NCBI RefSeq assembly: GCF_014217545.1
Contig: NZ_CP043178.1
Coordinates: 248,001 to 312,000 of the forward strand
Origin: Pseudarthrobacter sp. NBSH8
Lineage (GTDB): Bacteria > Actinomycetota > Actinomycetes > Actinomycetales > Micrococcaceae
Reading direction: 5' to 3'
Length of the DNA: 64,000 nucleotides
Under the pieces are notes generated by a model. It worked only from the letters and a program-made list of their open reading frames with translations, did not search any database and was not told the origin of the DNA. Of this stretch, positions 1-8,864 are shown piece by piece. The translations under genes and the position numbers were made by a program. Position 1 is the stretch's first letter. Each line of letters begins with the position of its first letter.

Positions 1-2
1 CG

Positions 3-326
3 CTGCGGATGGTGGTGTGTGTGGCGGAGCGGGCCGCAGCCAGCGCTCAGCTGGCGGTAGCCCAAAGCTCAACGGTGCTTATGGACCTGGCTGTGAGCAC
101 GCTTGAATCCGATTACGGGCTCGGCCATGATGCGGCCCTGCAGTACCTCCGGACCGTCGCACGGCACACCCGCCACGGGCTTCGCGAGACAGCTCTGAAT
201 ATTGTGGCTGCCTCGCGCTCCGACCAGGCAGGTCGCGGCCGTGACAACGCCTCCGTCCTGGGACTCGCTGACCTCGAAACACCCGCGCTCCGCCAGGGCC
301 ACTACAAAACAGGGAGTACGGCATGA
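3..326 (+). CDS. ANTAR-domain protein, C-terminal part (5' end outside the window)
   Basis: The reading frame is already open at the window edge, so the N-terminus, possibly a GAF or PAS sensor domain, is missing. The visible part has an Ala-rich, probably coiled-coil stretch followed by an ANTAR-like helical bundle: hydrophobic spacing VLMDLA, then ALQYLRTVARHT and LRETALNIVAAS. ANTAR domains bind paired RNA hairpins and prevent transcription termination. The stop codon overlaps the ATG of the next gene (ATGA), so translation is probably coupled to the SGNH hydrolase. The canonical QAKG-type segment is degenerate here, which keeps the call moderate. A plain coiled-coil regulator is the alternative. 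Confidence 0.55.
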   Translation: MRMVVCVAERAAASAQLAVAQSSTVLMDLAVSTLESDYGLGHDAALQYLRTVARHTRHGLRETALNIVAASRSDQAGRGRDNASVLGLADLETPALRQGHYKTGSTA

Positions 327-1186
327 ACGTCTGGAAGCAGGACATTGCAGCCGCGAGGGCCGCTCCGGACCCGGCGCCCCACCCGTGGCACCGGCTGGTT
401 GCGTTGGGCGACTCCTTCACTGAGGGCATCGGTGACCCCGAGCCGCGCAGCGAGGGTGGCTTGCGCGGCTGGGCAGACCGCGTGGCCGAGGAACTCAGTG
501 CGGACCAGCCCGATTTCGCCTACGCCAACCTGGCCGTACGGGGCCTGCTGGTACAGCAGATTTTAGACCAGCAGCTCGCTCCGGCGCTGGCGCTGAAGCC
601 CGATCTGGTCACGCTCTCCGCCGGCGGCAACGATATTGTTTTCCGTCGCAGCGACCCTGACCGGCTCGCAGAAACGATCGACGACGGCGTGGGCAAGCTG
701 GCCCGGTCCGGTGCCACCGTGGTCCTTTTTGCCGGGCCGGACTGGGGCGCGACGCCGGTCTTCAGCCAGATCCGCGGGAAAGTGGCCATCTTCAACGAGA
801 ACCTCCACGCGGTGGCCGCCCGCCACGACGCGGTCATGGTTGACCTGTGGTTCCTGCGCGAATTGTCGAGCGCGGGCATGTGGGACCCGGACCGGCTGCA
901 CTTCTCGCCGTTGGGCCACCACACCATCGCCGCGGCCGTGTTGAAGGCCCTGGGTGTCTCGCACACACTGGAGCCGTTCGAGCCTAAGCCGCCGCGGCCC
1001 CACAGCTGGAAGGAAGCCCGGACCGAGGACCTCATCTGGGCGCGCGAATATCTGGTTCCGTGGGTGATCCGGCAGTTGAGGCACCCGCCGGAAGCGGAGC
1101 TGACCGCCAAGCGTCCCGAGCCGCGGCCGGTCTTCGGCGTCGGAACCCCGCCCGGACCGTTTATCGGCGGCGGTCACGCAGCCTGA
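323..1186 (+). CDS. SGNH/GDSL-family hydrolase
   Basis: This is a predicted esterase or lipase of the SGNH fold, 287 residues. Block I GDSFTEG lies at residues 29-35 (nucleophile Ser31), block III GGND at 101-104 (oxyanion Gly and Asn), and block V DRLH at 190-193 supplies the catalytic Asp and His. There is no signal peptide, so the protein is probably cytoplasmic; actinobacterial GDSL proteins of this size often act on acyl esters, but the substrate cannot be read from sequence. The ATG lies within the stop of the upstream ANTAR gene, so the two are probably co-transcribed and coupled. The tail after about residue 230 is Pro/Arg-rich and outside the catalytic core. Confidence 0.9.
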   Translation: MNVWKQDIAAARAAPDPAPHPWHRLVALGDSFTEGIGDPEPRSEGGLRGWADRVAEELSADQPDFAYANLAVRGLLVQQILDQQLAPALALKPDLVTLSAGGNDIVFRRSDPDRLAETIDDGVGKLARSGATVVLFAGPDWGATPVFSQIRGKVAIFNENLHAVAARHDAVMVDLWFLRELSSAGMWDPDRLHFSPLGHHTIAAAVLKALGVSHTLEPFEPKPPRPHSWKEARTEDLIWAREYLVPWVIRQLRHPPEAELTAKRPEPRPVFGVGTPPGPFIGGGHAA

Positions 1187-1214
1187 GGTGCAGCCTGACG
1201 CAGCTGCGGTAGGG

Positions 1215-2567
1215 TCAGCGCTTCTTCGGCGCCCGTTTCGCTGCTGCGTTAACGGCTGCCTTGACGGCGGGAGGCAGGCCCGCCTGCTCCGTTTCCGGTT
1301 CAGCCACCGAGCCGCGGGCCTTCGCGATGGCTTTCATGCCGTGGTAGATCACCAGGGCCGCGGCTGAGCCGAGGGCGATGCCCGTGAACGTCAGTTCCCC
1401 GATGGTCCAGGTGTAATCCGCGATGCCGATGATCAGCGCGACGGCGGCAGTGGTCAGGTTCACGGGGTTGGAGAAGTTCACCTTGTTCTGCACCCAGATC
1501 TTGACGCCCAGGATGCCGATCATGCCATACAGCATGGTGGCGGCGCCGCCCAGAACGCCCGGCGGGACCGTAGCAATCAGTTCGCCGAATTTCGGCGAGA
1601 AGCTCAGGACAATAGCGAAGACGCCGGCAACCCAGTATGCCGCCGTCGAATACACCTTGGTGGCCGCCATAACGCCGATGTTCTCCGCGTAGGTGGTGGT
1701 GCCGGAACCGCCGCCGAAGCCGGCAAGAACCGTGGCGGCGCCGTCCGCCATCAGCGCGCGGCCGGAGACGCCGTCGAGGTTCTGGCCGGTCATGGCCGCC
1801 ACGGACTTCACGTGCCCGATGTTCTCGGCTACCAGGACCAGCACGACGGGGACAAAGAGGCCAAGCACGCCCACATGGAACTCGGGGGTCTGGAAGTAAG
1901 GCAGCCCGATCCAAGCGGCGGCCTCCATTTTTTCGTAGCTCACTTCGCCGCGCAGCATGGCCACGAGGTAGCCCACTACAACGCCCACCAGGATGCTGAG
2001 CCGGCCGACGATTCCACGGAAAAGTACGCTGACCAGGATGATGGTGGCGAGTGTGATGACGGCGGTGACGGGGGCGGCGTCGAAGTTCATCTTCGCGGCG
2101 GGGGCCAGGTTCAGGCCGATCAGCGCCACGATGGCGCCGGTGACGATGGGTGGCATCAGCCGGTTGATCCAGCCGGCGCCGAACTTCTGCACGATCGCAC
2201 CGATGAGGGCCAGTGCGACTCCGGTGAGCACCACTCCGCCCAGCGCGCCGGGCACGCCGAACTGCTGTTGGGACGCCATGATGGGCGCGATGAACGCGAA
2301 GCTGGAGCCGAGATAGCTGGGAACGCGTCCCTTGGTGATCACCAGGAACAGCAGCGTGCCAATGCCGGAGAAGAAGAGAGTGGTGGCTGGCGGCATGCCG
2401 GTGATTATGGGAACCAGGAACGTGGCTCCAAACATGGCCACGACATGCTGCATGCCTACGCCGATGGTCAGGGGCCAGGCCAGCCGCTCATCCGGTGCAA
2501 CCACGTGGCCGGGCTTAATCGATTTGCCGGTGCCGTGGAGCTTCCATTTCATTCCGAGCATGCTCAT
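1215..2567 (-). CDS. NCS2-family uracil permease
   Basis: This is a proton-coupled nucleobase transporter of the nucleobase-cation symporter-2 family (UraA/RutG/PyrP group), 450 residues with about 14 hydrophobic segments. Family marks are the VAENIGHVKSVAAMTG segment in mid-protein and the Gly-rich GGSGTTTYAENIGVMAATKV signature that follows it, which contains the conserved Glu. The C-terminal tail is Lys/Ala-rich and cytoplasmic. A GAAAGG ribosome-binding site lies eight bases before the chosen ATG. The gene is divergent from a RutE-like reductase, which hints at a pyrimidine catabolic role rather than simple salvage. Xanthine permeases share the fold, but the AENIGH form favours uracil. 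Confidence 0.88.
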   Translation of the reverse strand: MSMLGMKWKLHGTGKSIKPGHVVAPDERLAWPLTIGVGMQHVVAMFGATFLVPIITGMPPATTLFFSGIGTLLFLVITKGRVPSYLGSSFAFIAPIMASQQQFGVPGALGGVVLTGVALALIGAIVQKFGAGWINRLMPPIVTGAIVALIGLNLAPAAKMNFDAAPVTAVITLATIILVSVLFRGIVGRLSILVGVVVGYLVAMLRGEVSYEKMEAAAWIGLPYFQTPEFHVGVLGLFVPVVLVLVAENIGHVKSVAAMTGQNLDGVSGRALMADGAATVLAGFGGGSGTTTYAENIGVMAATKVYSTAAYWVAGVFAIVLSFSPKFGELIATVPPGVLGGAATMLYGMIGILGVKIWVQNKVNFSNPVNLTTAAVALIIGIADYTWTIGELTFTGIALGSAAALVIYHGMKAIAKARGSVAEPETEQAGLPPAVKAAVNAAAKRAPKKR

Positions 2568-2754
2568 GGTCGGGGCCTTTCAAGGGGGTTGCCGCTGGGG
2601 CTGGGATCTTCCGGTGCAACAATACCGCGCGGTCCTGCTGTGGTGAACGTCACGTGCGCATAGGGAAGAAGGCGGGCGTGCTTGAAGTTACAACTATGGA
2701 AAGCAGACCGCCGGCCCATCATTTGCGATGAGCGGGCCCAGCGAAAGGTACGCC

Positions 2755-3360
2755 ATGACTATTGCCCACGAAGAAGCGGTTATCGATTCGGCCGCCGTCG
2801 ACGCCATTTTTGCCGAGGCCCGCACGGCCAACTCCTTCACCGGCGAGCTGACCGAGGACCAGGCCCGCGCCATCTACGAACTCACCAAGTTCGGCCCTAC
2901 GGCTTTCAACTCCCAGCCCCTCCGCGTGACCTACGTCCGCTCGGACGAGGCGCGTGCCACCCTGGTTGACACCCTGGCCAACGGCAACAAGGCCAAGACC
3001 GCCTCCGCGCCGCTGGTTGCCGTCCTCAGCTACGACACCGCCTGGGCCGAGCAGTGGGACAACTTCCTGCCCGAGTACAACGCTCCGAAGGCCATGTACG
3101 ACGCCGCCCCGGACCTGGCCGCGTCCACCGGCAACAACAACGCCCACCTGCAGGCCGGCTACTTCATCCTGGCCGTCCGGTCCCTCGGACTCGCCGCGGG
3201 CCCAATGACCGGAGCCGACTTCGGCGCCCTCGACGCCGCTTTCTTCCCCGCTGGCGACCAGAAGAGCTTCCTGGTGGTCAACATAGGCCAGGCCGGCGAA
3301 GACGCGTGGGGCGCAGCGAAGCCCAAGTTCAGCTACGAGGACGTTGTCCGCACCGTCTAA
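2755..3360 (+). CDS. Nitroreductase-family protein, RutE-like (malonic semialdehyde reductase)
   Basis: This is an FMN-dependent NAD(P)H oxidoreductase of about 201 residues. The order of motifs matches RutE: an N-terminal helix (IFAEARTANSF), TKFGPTAFNSQPLRVTYV, the WAEQWDNFLPEY region, and NNAHLQAGYFILAVRSLGLAAGPMTG. In the Rut pathway RutE reduces malonic semialdehyde to 3-hydroxypropionate, the last step of uracil ring degradation. I chose the ATG at 2755 because GAAAGG stands seven bases upstream; an in-frame ATG at 2728 has no such site. No other rut genes are visible, so the substrate assignment rests on family resemblance and the divergent uracil permease. Confidence 0.8.
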   Translation: MTIAHEEAVIDSAAVDAIFAEARTANSFTGELTEDQARAIYELTKFGPTAFNSQPLRVTYVRSDEARATLVDTLANGNKAKTASAPLVAVLSYDTAWAEQWDNFLPEYNAPKAMYDAAPDLAASTGNNNAHLQAGYFILAVRSLGLAAGPMTGADFGALDAAFFPAGDQKSFLVVNIGQAGEDAWGAAKPKFSYEDVVRTV

Positions 3361-3470
3361 CGCTCTCTCACTTTCTGCAGCTTAAACAACAACGCTCTCT
3401 CACTTTCATCAGGAAAGTGAGAGAGCGTTGTTCGTTTTAGCGCGTTTATTGAGAGAGCGTTCGTTTTTTT
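3361..3470. repeat. Palindromic repeat cluster, probable bidirectional terminator
   Basis: The arms at 3388-3407 and 3413-3432 form a perfect 20 bp inverted repeat around the five-base spacer ATCAG. A 15-base partial copy of the left arm (CGCTCTCTCACTTTC) sits at 3361-3375, directly after the RutE stop, and a partial right arm (GAGAGAGCG) lies near 3451, followed by a T-run. The cluster lies between convergent genes, RutE-like and pgm, so it can end transcripts from both sides. The extra half-copies go beyond what a terminator needs and suggest a duplicating sequence. Confidence 0.8.
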
Positions 3471-3477
3471 GCGCAGA

Positions 3478-5148
3478 TTAGGCGATGACGCCGTCCACCA
3501 GAGCCTTGGCCTCCGCCTGGACCTGCTTGAGGTGCTCCTCGCCCTTGAAAGACTCGGCATAGATCTTGTAGACGTCCTCGGTTCCGGACGGGCGGGCGGC
3601 GAACCAGGCGTTCTCGGTGACCACCTTGAGCCCGCCGATGGACGCACCGTTGCCGGGCGCCTCGGTCAGCTTGGCGGTGATGGTTTCGCCTGCCAGTTCC
3701 GTTGCAGTGACGTCCGACGGCGAAAGCTTGCCGAGCGCCGCCTTCTGCTCACGGGTGGCCGCTGCATCAATGCGTGCGTAGACGGGGCCGCCGAACTGGT
3801 CGGTCAGGCCCTTGTACAGCTGGGACGGGGACTTGCCCGTGACCGCAGTGATCTCCGAGGCCAGCAGCGCCAGCAGGATACCGTCCTTGTCGGTGGTCCA
3901 GACGCTGCCGTCCAGCTTGTTAAAGGATGCGCCGGCAGATTCCTCGCCGCCGAACGCGCCTTCGCCGGACAGCAGTCCCGGCACAAACCACTTGAAGCCC
4001 ACGGGGACCTCAACCAGTTTGCGGCCCAGGCTTTCCGCCACGCGGTCGATGATCGAGGACGAAACCAGGGTCTTGCCCACCACCGAGTTGGGGTTCCAGC
4101 CGCTGCGGTTGCGGTAGAGGTAATCGATGGCGACGGCGAGGTAGTGGTTCGGGTTCATCAGGCCGCCCACCCCGTCGACAAGAGGTGTCACGATCCCGTG
4201 CCGGTCGGCGTCGGCGTCGTTGCCGGTGGCGATGTCGAACGCGGCTGAACTGCCGCCGTCGGACATCCTGTTGATCAGGGAGGCCATCGCGAACGGCGAG
4301 GAGCAGTCCATCCGGATTTTTTCGTCCCAGTCCAGGGTCATAAACGCCCACTGCGGATCCACGGTCGGGTTCACCACGGTCAGGTCCAGGTGGTGGCGCT
4401 CGCCGATCTCGCCCCAGTAATCCACTGCCGCACCGCCCATGGGGTCGGCTCCGATGCGGACGCCGGCCTCGCGGATGGCGTCGAGGTTCAACACGGACGG
4501 GAGGTCGTCAACGTAGCTGCTGAGGAAATCGAACTTGCCGGTGCTGTCCGCGGCGAGGGCGTCGGAGACGGGGATGCGCTTCACGCCCCGCAGGTTGTTT
4601 TCCAGGAGTTCGTTGGCGCGGTTGGCGATCCAGCCCGTGGCGTCCGAATCGGCCGGGCCGCCGTGCGGAGGGTTGTATTTGAAGCCGCCGTCTCCGGGCG
4701 GGTTGTGGCTGGGCGTGACCACAATGCCGTCCGCCTCCGGGGTGCCGGGCTGGCGGTTGTTGTTGTACGTGAGGATCGCGTGGCTCAGTGCCGGTGTGGG
4801 CGTGTAGCCGTGCCGTGCGTCAATCAGCACGTGCACGCCGTTGGCCGCGAGGACCTCCAGGGCGGAGTTCTGCGCCGGCTCGCTGAGGGCGTGGGTGTCC
4901 TTCGCCAGGAAAAGCGGGCCGGTGATGCCCTGCCCGGCGCGGTATTCCACGATTGCCTGCGTGATCGCGACGATGTGTTTTTCGTTGAACGACGCCTTCA
5001 GGCTCGAGCCGCGGTGCCCGGAAGTACCGAACGCCACGCGCTGGCCGGGATCACCCAGATCCGGCGTGATGTCGTAATACGCGTCGAGGAGCGCAGTGAT
5101 GTCAACAAGGTCCTGGGGTTGGGCAACTGTGCCCGCGCGGCTAGCCAT
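3478..5148 (-). CDS. pgm: Phosphoglucomutase (alpha-D-glucose phosphate-specific)
   Basis: The enzyme interconverts glucose 1-phosphate and glucose 6-phosphate, linking glycolysis to glycogen, trehalose and cell-wall sugar synthesis in the cytoplasm. Diagnostic segments are [12 protein letters not shown] near the N-terminus, the phosphoserine loop [20 protein letters not shown], and the metal-binding [10 protein letters not shown]. The ATG at 5148 gives 556 residues starting [16 protein letters not shown], which parallels the start of actinobacterial homologues; another in-frame ATG eleven codons upstream exists, and neither has a clear ribosome-binding site. The gene stands alone; its 3' end is closed by the palindrome cluster at 3361-3470. 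Confidence 0.95.
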   Translation of the reverse strand: MASRAGTVAQPQDLVDITALLDAYYDITPDLGDPGQRVAFGTSGHRGSSLKASFNEKHIVAITQAIVEYRAGQGITGPLFLAKDTHALSEPAQNSALEVLAANGVHVLIDARHGYTPTPALSHAILTYNNNRQPGTPEADGIVVTPSHNPPGDGGFKYNPPHGGPADSDATGWIANRANELLENNLRGVKRIPVSDALAADSTGKFDFLSSYVDDLPSVLNLDAIREAGVRIGADPMGGAAVDYWGEIGERHHLDLTVVNPTVDPQWAFMTLDWDEKIRMDCSSPFAMASLINRMSDGGSSAAFDIATGNDADADRHGIVTPLVDGVGGLMNPNHYLAVAIDYLYRNRSGWNPNSVVGKTLVSSSIIDRVAESLGRKLVEVPVGFKWFVPGLLSGEGAFGGEESAGASFNKLDGSVWTTDKDGILLALLASEITAVTGKSPSQLYKGLTDQFGGPVYARIDAAATREQKAALGKLSPSDVTATELAGETITAKLTEAPGNGASIGGLKVVTENAWFAARPSGTEDVYKIYAESFKGEEHLKQVQAEAKALVDGVIA

Positions 5149-5417
5149 GGCACCAGCATGCCAGACGTGGGCGGGAGTCAAAACGCCTGGTCCATAATCC
5201 GGCCCCTATGACGCGGAAAGTCCCCTCCGGGCTGTCTGCCGCAGGTAGTTAAAGCGAGTACCAGCCCCAAAAGTACCTATATACCGGCTCCCAGTGGCGC
5301 TGCTACTTTCGAAAAAACTCAGGATGGAATGCCCGACGGCGGGGCCACCGCCATCGGGCAGTGCACTTCGCGTCGGGCACTGCAGTGAGTCGGCACGTGG
5401 GAACCAGGGGGCAGGTC

Positions 5418-6218
5418 ATGGGGGCAGGAGACGGCGCCGCCGAGCAGTCCAGGCTGGCTGCGGAACGTGTTCAGCGGCTGAAACGCCAGCTCGATCAGGC
5501 CGAGCGGGCCACGAAGTCGTGGGATGCCGGTGCGGTGGGCGAGCGTCTCGTGACAGACAGGCTGAGCCGGCTCATTCCGCACGGCTGGTACCTGCTGAAC
5601 GATGTCCACTGGCCCGGGCGGCCCAAAGCCAACCTTGACCATGTTCTTGTGGGGCCCGGCGGTGTGGTGGTGGTCGATGCCAAGAACTGGACCGGCGAGG
5701 TCCGGGTCTCCGGCGGTGTCCTGTGGCAGGGCCGTTTTGCCAGGACGCAGTCCGTGGACGGCGCATTGGCGCAGTGCGCCGCCGTCGCGTCCGTGCTGGC
5801 GCCGCCCCACCGGCGGTTCGTCCGCCCGTTGATCTGCCTCGCCGGGCAGCCGGACCTCTTCGGCATCACCAATTCCGACGTCGCCGTGGCAGGGGCCGAC
5901 CGCGTTGTTGCTGCTGTCCTGGCGCTGCCCCCGGTGCTCAACCAGCAGACGGTGGTGGGCCTGTATGCGCACCTTGGCGAGCAGCTCACGCCGGAATCTG
6001 CTGCTCGAAGTCCTGCGGTGAACTCGCTGACCGTGAAGTCGCCGAACGCGAAGCCACTGACCTCGAAACTGGCGGCGGGACAGGCAGGCGGCGTCGGATC
6101 CGGACGCGCCAGGAAGTCGAGCGCACAGCACCACGCCGCAGGTGGGTTGACCCGGTTGATGTTCCTGGCTGCCTTTGTGGTTTTTGCTGTCTACGTGCTG
6201 CCTTATTGGGGGCGGTAG
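5418..6218 (+). CDS. NERD-domain (nuclease-related) protein with a C-terminal membrane anchor
   Basis: The N-terminal half, after a short coiled coil, carries a NERD domain: VGERLVTDRLS, then NLDHVLVGPGGVVVVDAKNWTG, in which the Asp and the DAKNW Lys match the nuclease-like active-site positions of the family. The middle is a Ser/Lys-rich linker. The last about 22 residues (LMFLAAFVVFAVYVLPYWG) form one transmembrane helix, so the NERD domain is probably held at the membrane. I chose the ATG at 5418 because GGGGG lies seven to eight bases upstream; an in-frame start at 5361 is possible. NERD proteins are predicted to act on nucleic acids, but no function is established for this one. Confidence 0.8.
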   Translation: MGAGDGAAEQSRLAAERVQRLKRQLDQAERATKSWDAGAVGERLVTDRLSRLIPHGWYLLNDVHWPGRPKANLDHVLVGPGGVVVVDAKNWTGEVRVSGGVLWQGRFARTQSVDGALAQCAAVASVLAPPHRRFVRPLICLAGQPDLFGITNSDVAVAGADRVVAAVLALPPVLNQQTVVGLYAHLGEQLTPESAARSPAVNSLTVKSPNAKPLTSKLAAGQAGGVGSGRARKSSAQHHAAGGLTRLMFLAAFVVFAVYVLPYWGR

Positions 6219-6296
6219 GACTGGATGGCGGTGCCGGTAGGCCTGTATTGCAGGCGGCGGTAGGCTGGAAATCGAAGACTTCGAATGAGGAAAAAC

Positions 6297-6863
6297 ATGA
6301 CTGATCAGCCAACTCCGCGCCCTGATTCGCAAGGGTCCGCCGCCCAGGGACCAGGCGATTCGCCGGCAGGCTACGAGCCGCCGCAGTTTGTGCCGCCGCA
6401 GGGCCCCAGCATTCCGGCGCCGCCTTTGTATGACCAGAATCAGTTCGGCCAGAACCAGTACACCCAGCCTGGTGCGTACAGCCAGCCCGGCGATCAGTAT
6501 GGCGCGGCCTATGCCCAGCCCCCAAGCCCGTACGGCCAAGGCGCCAGCCCCTATGGCCAGCCGGCGTACGGGCAACCTGCTTACGGCCAGCCTGCCTATT
6601 ACGGCATGCCGGTGCAGCAGCCCAAGGGCCTGAGCATTGCCAGCATGGTCCTCGGCATTTCGTCGGTCCTTCTTGGCTGGTTCATGATTCCGCAGATCGC
6701 TGCAATCATCACCGGCCATCTGGCCCTCCGCCGCGAACCGTCGGGCAAGGGCATGGCCATCACCGGCCTGGTCCTGGGCTACCTTTGCCTGCTCGGCTAC
6801 GGAGCGTTCTGGCTGCTGCTCATCATCGGGCTGATGTCATACAGCACCACCTACGGGTACTGA
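6297..6863 (+). CDS. DUF4190-type small membrane protein with a Pro/Gln/Tyr-rich N-terminus
   Basis: The first about 105 residues are low-complexity and rich in Pro, Gln, Gly and Tyr, with repeated AYGQP-like units. Two transmembrane helices follow (LSIASMVLGISSVLLGWF and a segment after GMAITGLVLGYLCLL), joined by a short loop containing GHLALRREPSGKGMAITG. That loop is typical of DUF4190 proteins. The ATG at 6297 is preceded by GAGGAAA; the earlier ATG at 6285 lacks a site. A perfect 11 bp hairpin lies downstream. The function of the family is unknown; the disordered tail may mediate protein contacts at the membrane. Confidence 0.8.
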   Translation: MTDQPTPRPDSQGSAAQGPGDSPAGYEPPQFVPPQGPSIPAPPLYDQNQFGQNQYTQPGAYSQPGDQYGAAYAQPPSPYGQGASPYGQPAYGQPAYGQPAYYGMPVQQPKGLSIASMVLGISSVLLGWFMIPQIAAIITGHLALRREPSGKGMAITGLVLGYLCLLGYGAFWLLLIIGLMSYSTTYGY

Positions 6864-6931
6864 CCCCCGGTCGAAACTGGGGTCGGATGGTGGGGCAGGC
6901 TGGCCCGCCCGCGGCGGACTCCCAGGCACCG

Positions 6932-6958
6932 GAAAGGCCCCCCGCCAGGGGGCCTTTC
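6932..6958 (+). terminator. Intrinsic terminator hairpin after the DUF4190 gene
   Basis: GAAAGGCCCCC at 6932-6942 pairs perfectly with 6948-6958 around the loop CGCCA, and TT follows. It lies 70 bases after the DUF4190 stop and just beyond the 3' end of the convergent small gene at 6982-7185, so it may serve both strands. Confidence 0.7.
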
Positions 6959-6981
6959 TTCAGGCGGTCTGAACAACAAAT

Positions 6982-7185
6982 TCAGACTCTCTCGCGTCGG
7001 CGTTCAGCGGCCGGTTCCTGGGCTTCGTGGGTCCTTCCGCGACGCGGGAAGGCCCAGAAGGTGAAGTCCTGGGCCGTGTAATGCGGCTCCGGACGGTCCG
7101 GCGGTGTTTCCTGGCGTTCTTCGGGTTTCCGGTCGGATTGCTTCTTGGCCCGCCAACCGAAGTCCTCCATCGATGAATAGCACAT
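6982..7185 (-). CDS. Small hypothetical protein, 67 residues
   Basis: The predicted product starts MCYSSMEDFGWRAKK and is strongly charged, with many Arg, Lys and Glu, and no membrane segment. Support for a real gene is the excellent ribosome-binding site AGGAGG five to six bases before the ATG at 7185. I do not recognise a domain. The N-terminal CYSS-EDFGW pattern looks compact and conserved-like, with a single early Cys that could bind a metal only in an oligomer. It lies between the DUF4190 terminator and the amidase gene, on the same strand as the amidase and about 80 bases downstream of it. Confidence 0.6.
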   Translation of the reverse strand: MCYSSMEDFGWRAKKQSDRKPEERQETPPDRPEPHYTAQDFTFWAFPRRGRTHEAQEPAAERRRERV

Positions 7186-7268
7186 CACAGACCTCCTCAT
7201 AGTGACTGCCCCTTAATCGTCCTCCGGATCGGCCCCGGAGTCGACCCCCGGAGCGGTTCAAACTGTCA

Positions 7269-8750
7269 TCAGAAGCCGAGCTGGGCCGCCACCTGGAGCA
7301 GGACCAGTTCCGAGCCCGCCGGCCCCACGAGCTGGATTCCCATGGGCAGGCCGTGCGCTGGCCGCCCACCGGTCCAGTACACGGGAATCGTGATGGCCGG
7401 CAGGCCGCAGACGTTCACCATGGAGGACCACGGCGCGAATTCGCACTGCCTGCGGTAGTCGCCGTCGGCGTCCCCGGGCCATTCCGCGGCCGGCCACGGT
7501 TCGTCGCCGTGCGTGGCGCCGGTAAACCAGCCTACTGGGCGGGGCGTCTGCGCCAGGGCCGGCATCAGCATCAGGTCCCAGCTGCCGTACTGCGTGATGG
7601 TGTCGCGTTCGAATTGCCGGAGGAAAGCCAACGCTTCATTGAGCTTTGATGCGCTGCGCTGCTGGGCCCGGCGCCTGAACGTGCGGGTCAGCGGGGCCAG
7701 GAGCGCTTCGCGGTGCGGACTGATCCGGGCGGTTCCGACGGCGGCGGTCCACACAGTGGTGAAGGCGTCCGGGTAGCGGTTGTCGTAGCGGATGGCGGCT
7801 TCGCTGACCGCGTGCCCGGCGCGCTCCAGCATTTCCAGGCCCGCCTGCAGCGCGGCTAAGGTTTCGGGTTCGGGGGTTAACGGGAAGGTGGTGGACCAGG
7901 GGCTGTCCAGGGTCAGGCCGATGCGCAGAGGACGCGGTTCGTGTCCCACGGCGCCGAGATAAATGTTGTCAGGGGGCGGCACCAGAGCATCCATCAGCAG
8001 GGCCGCGTCGGCCGCGCTGCGGGCCAGGGGACCCGCTACCACCAGCCGGGCGGGATCGCTCGAACTTTCGCCGGACGGCACCACGCCACGGCCGGGTTTG
8101 AGGCCCACCAGGCCGCAGGCGGCGGCCGGGATACGGACGGAACCGCCGCCGTCGGTCCCCGGCGCGAACGGAAGCAGGCCCGCGGCCACCGCGGCAGCGC
8201 TGCCTCCCGAGGAGCCACCGGAACTCCGGCTCGGGGCATGCGGGTTGCGCGACGGCGGTGCAATGCGGTTTTCGCTGTACGCCGTCAGCCCAAACTCCGG
8301 AACCTGCGTCTTGCCCAATGAGACAACGCCAGCGGCCTTGAGGACTGCGGCCAAGGTGCCGTCGGCGAGGGCCGGTTTGTGGTCAAGTGCAGCGCTGCCG
8401 TGGGTGGTCATCACGCCGGCGACGTCGGTCAGGTCCTTGAACGCCACCGGCATGCCATGCAGGAGCGGCAGTCCGTCCGTCCTGGCCCCGGAGGCCTCCG
8501 CGGAGTCGGCTCCGAAGTCTTTTCGGAACCGGGCGAACCGTGCATCGGCGGCGGCCGCATCGGCCATGGACTGTTCTGCAGTGACCGTGACAAAGGCGCC
8601 CAGCAGCGGATTCTGCTCGGCGATGCGGGCCAGGAAATGTGCGGCGACGTCCCGCGCTGAGAGCTCTCCTGTGCGGAGCGCATCCCGCAGTTGGACGGCG
8701 GTCAGTTCGTGGATGTCAGCGGTAGAACCGGTTGTCTGCTCAGCGGGCAA
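7269..8750 (-). CDS. Amidase (amidase-signature family)
   Basis: This 493-residue serine hydrolase uses the Ser-cisSer-Lys triad. The Lys is in VAFKDLTDV (about residue 105), the signature GGSSGGSAAAVAAG spans residues 178-191 with the cis-Ser near 180, and the nucleophile lies in GTDGGGSVRIPA (about residue 204). Length and motif spacing fit cytoplasmic amidases that hydrolyse carboxamides. No GatB or GatC genes are nearby and the C-terminal half is unlike GatA, so a tRNA amidotransferase subunit is unlikely. The substrate cannot be told. The gene is divergent from the rhodanese gene. Confidence 0.9.
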   Translation of the reverse strand: MPAEQTTGSTADIHELTAVQLRDALRTGELSARDVAAHFLARIAEQNPLLGAFVTVTAEQSMADAAAADARFARFRKDFGADSAEASGARTDGLPLLHGMPVAFKDLTDVAGVMTTHGSAALDHKPALADGTLAAVLKAAGVVSLGKTQVPEFGLTAYSENRIAPPSRNPHAPSRSSGGSSGGSAAAVAAGLLPFAPGTDGGGSVRIPAAACGLVGLKPGRGVVPSGESSSDPARLVVAGPLARSAADAALLMDALVPPPDNIYLGAVGHEPRPLRIGLTLDSPWSTTFPLTPEPETLAALQAGLEMLERAGHAVSEAAIRYDNRYPDAFTTVWTAAVGTARISPHREALLAPLTRTFRRRAQQRSASKLNEALAFLRQFERDTITQYGSWDLMLMPALAQTPRPVGWFTGATHGDEPWPAAEWPGDADGDYRRQCEFAPWSSMVNVCGLPAITIPVYWTGGRPAHGLPMGIQLVGPAGSELVLLQVAAQLGF

Positions 8751-8864
8751 AGCCCCTCCTCAGGGTCATTTAGAAGCGTAGCCTGCGTCAGCTTCCGGCA
8801 GGCACGGCAGGGCGGCTGACGCTAGGCTGGAAGGAGACCCGTGATTCTCCGAAGAAGGACTCCC

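Noticed and set aside
1812-2663. Asp/Gly/His-rich open frame opposite the uracil permease
   Set aside because: Composition mirrors the permease codons; no ribosome-binding site or family match.
5319-6719. Long open frame on the minus strand across the NERD and DUF4190 genes
   Set aside because: His/Arg/Gly-rich composition and exact complementarity to two well-supported genes mark it as a shadow of high-GC codon bias.
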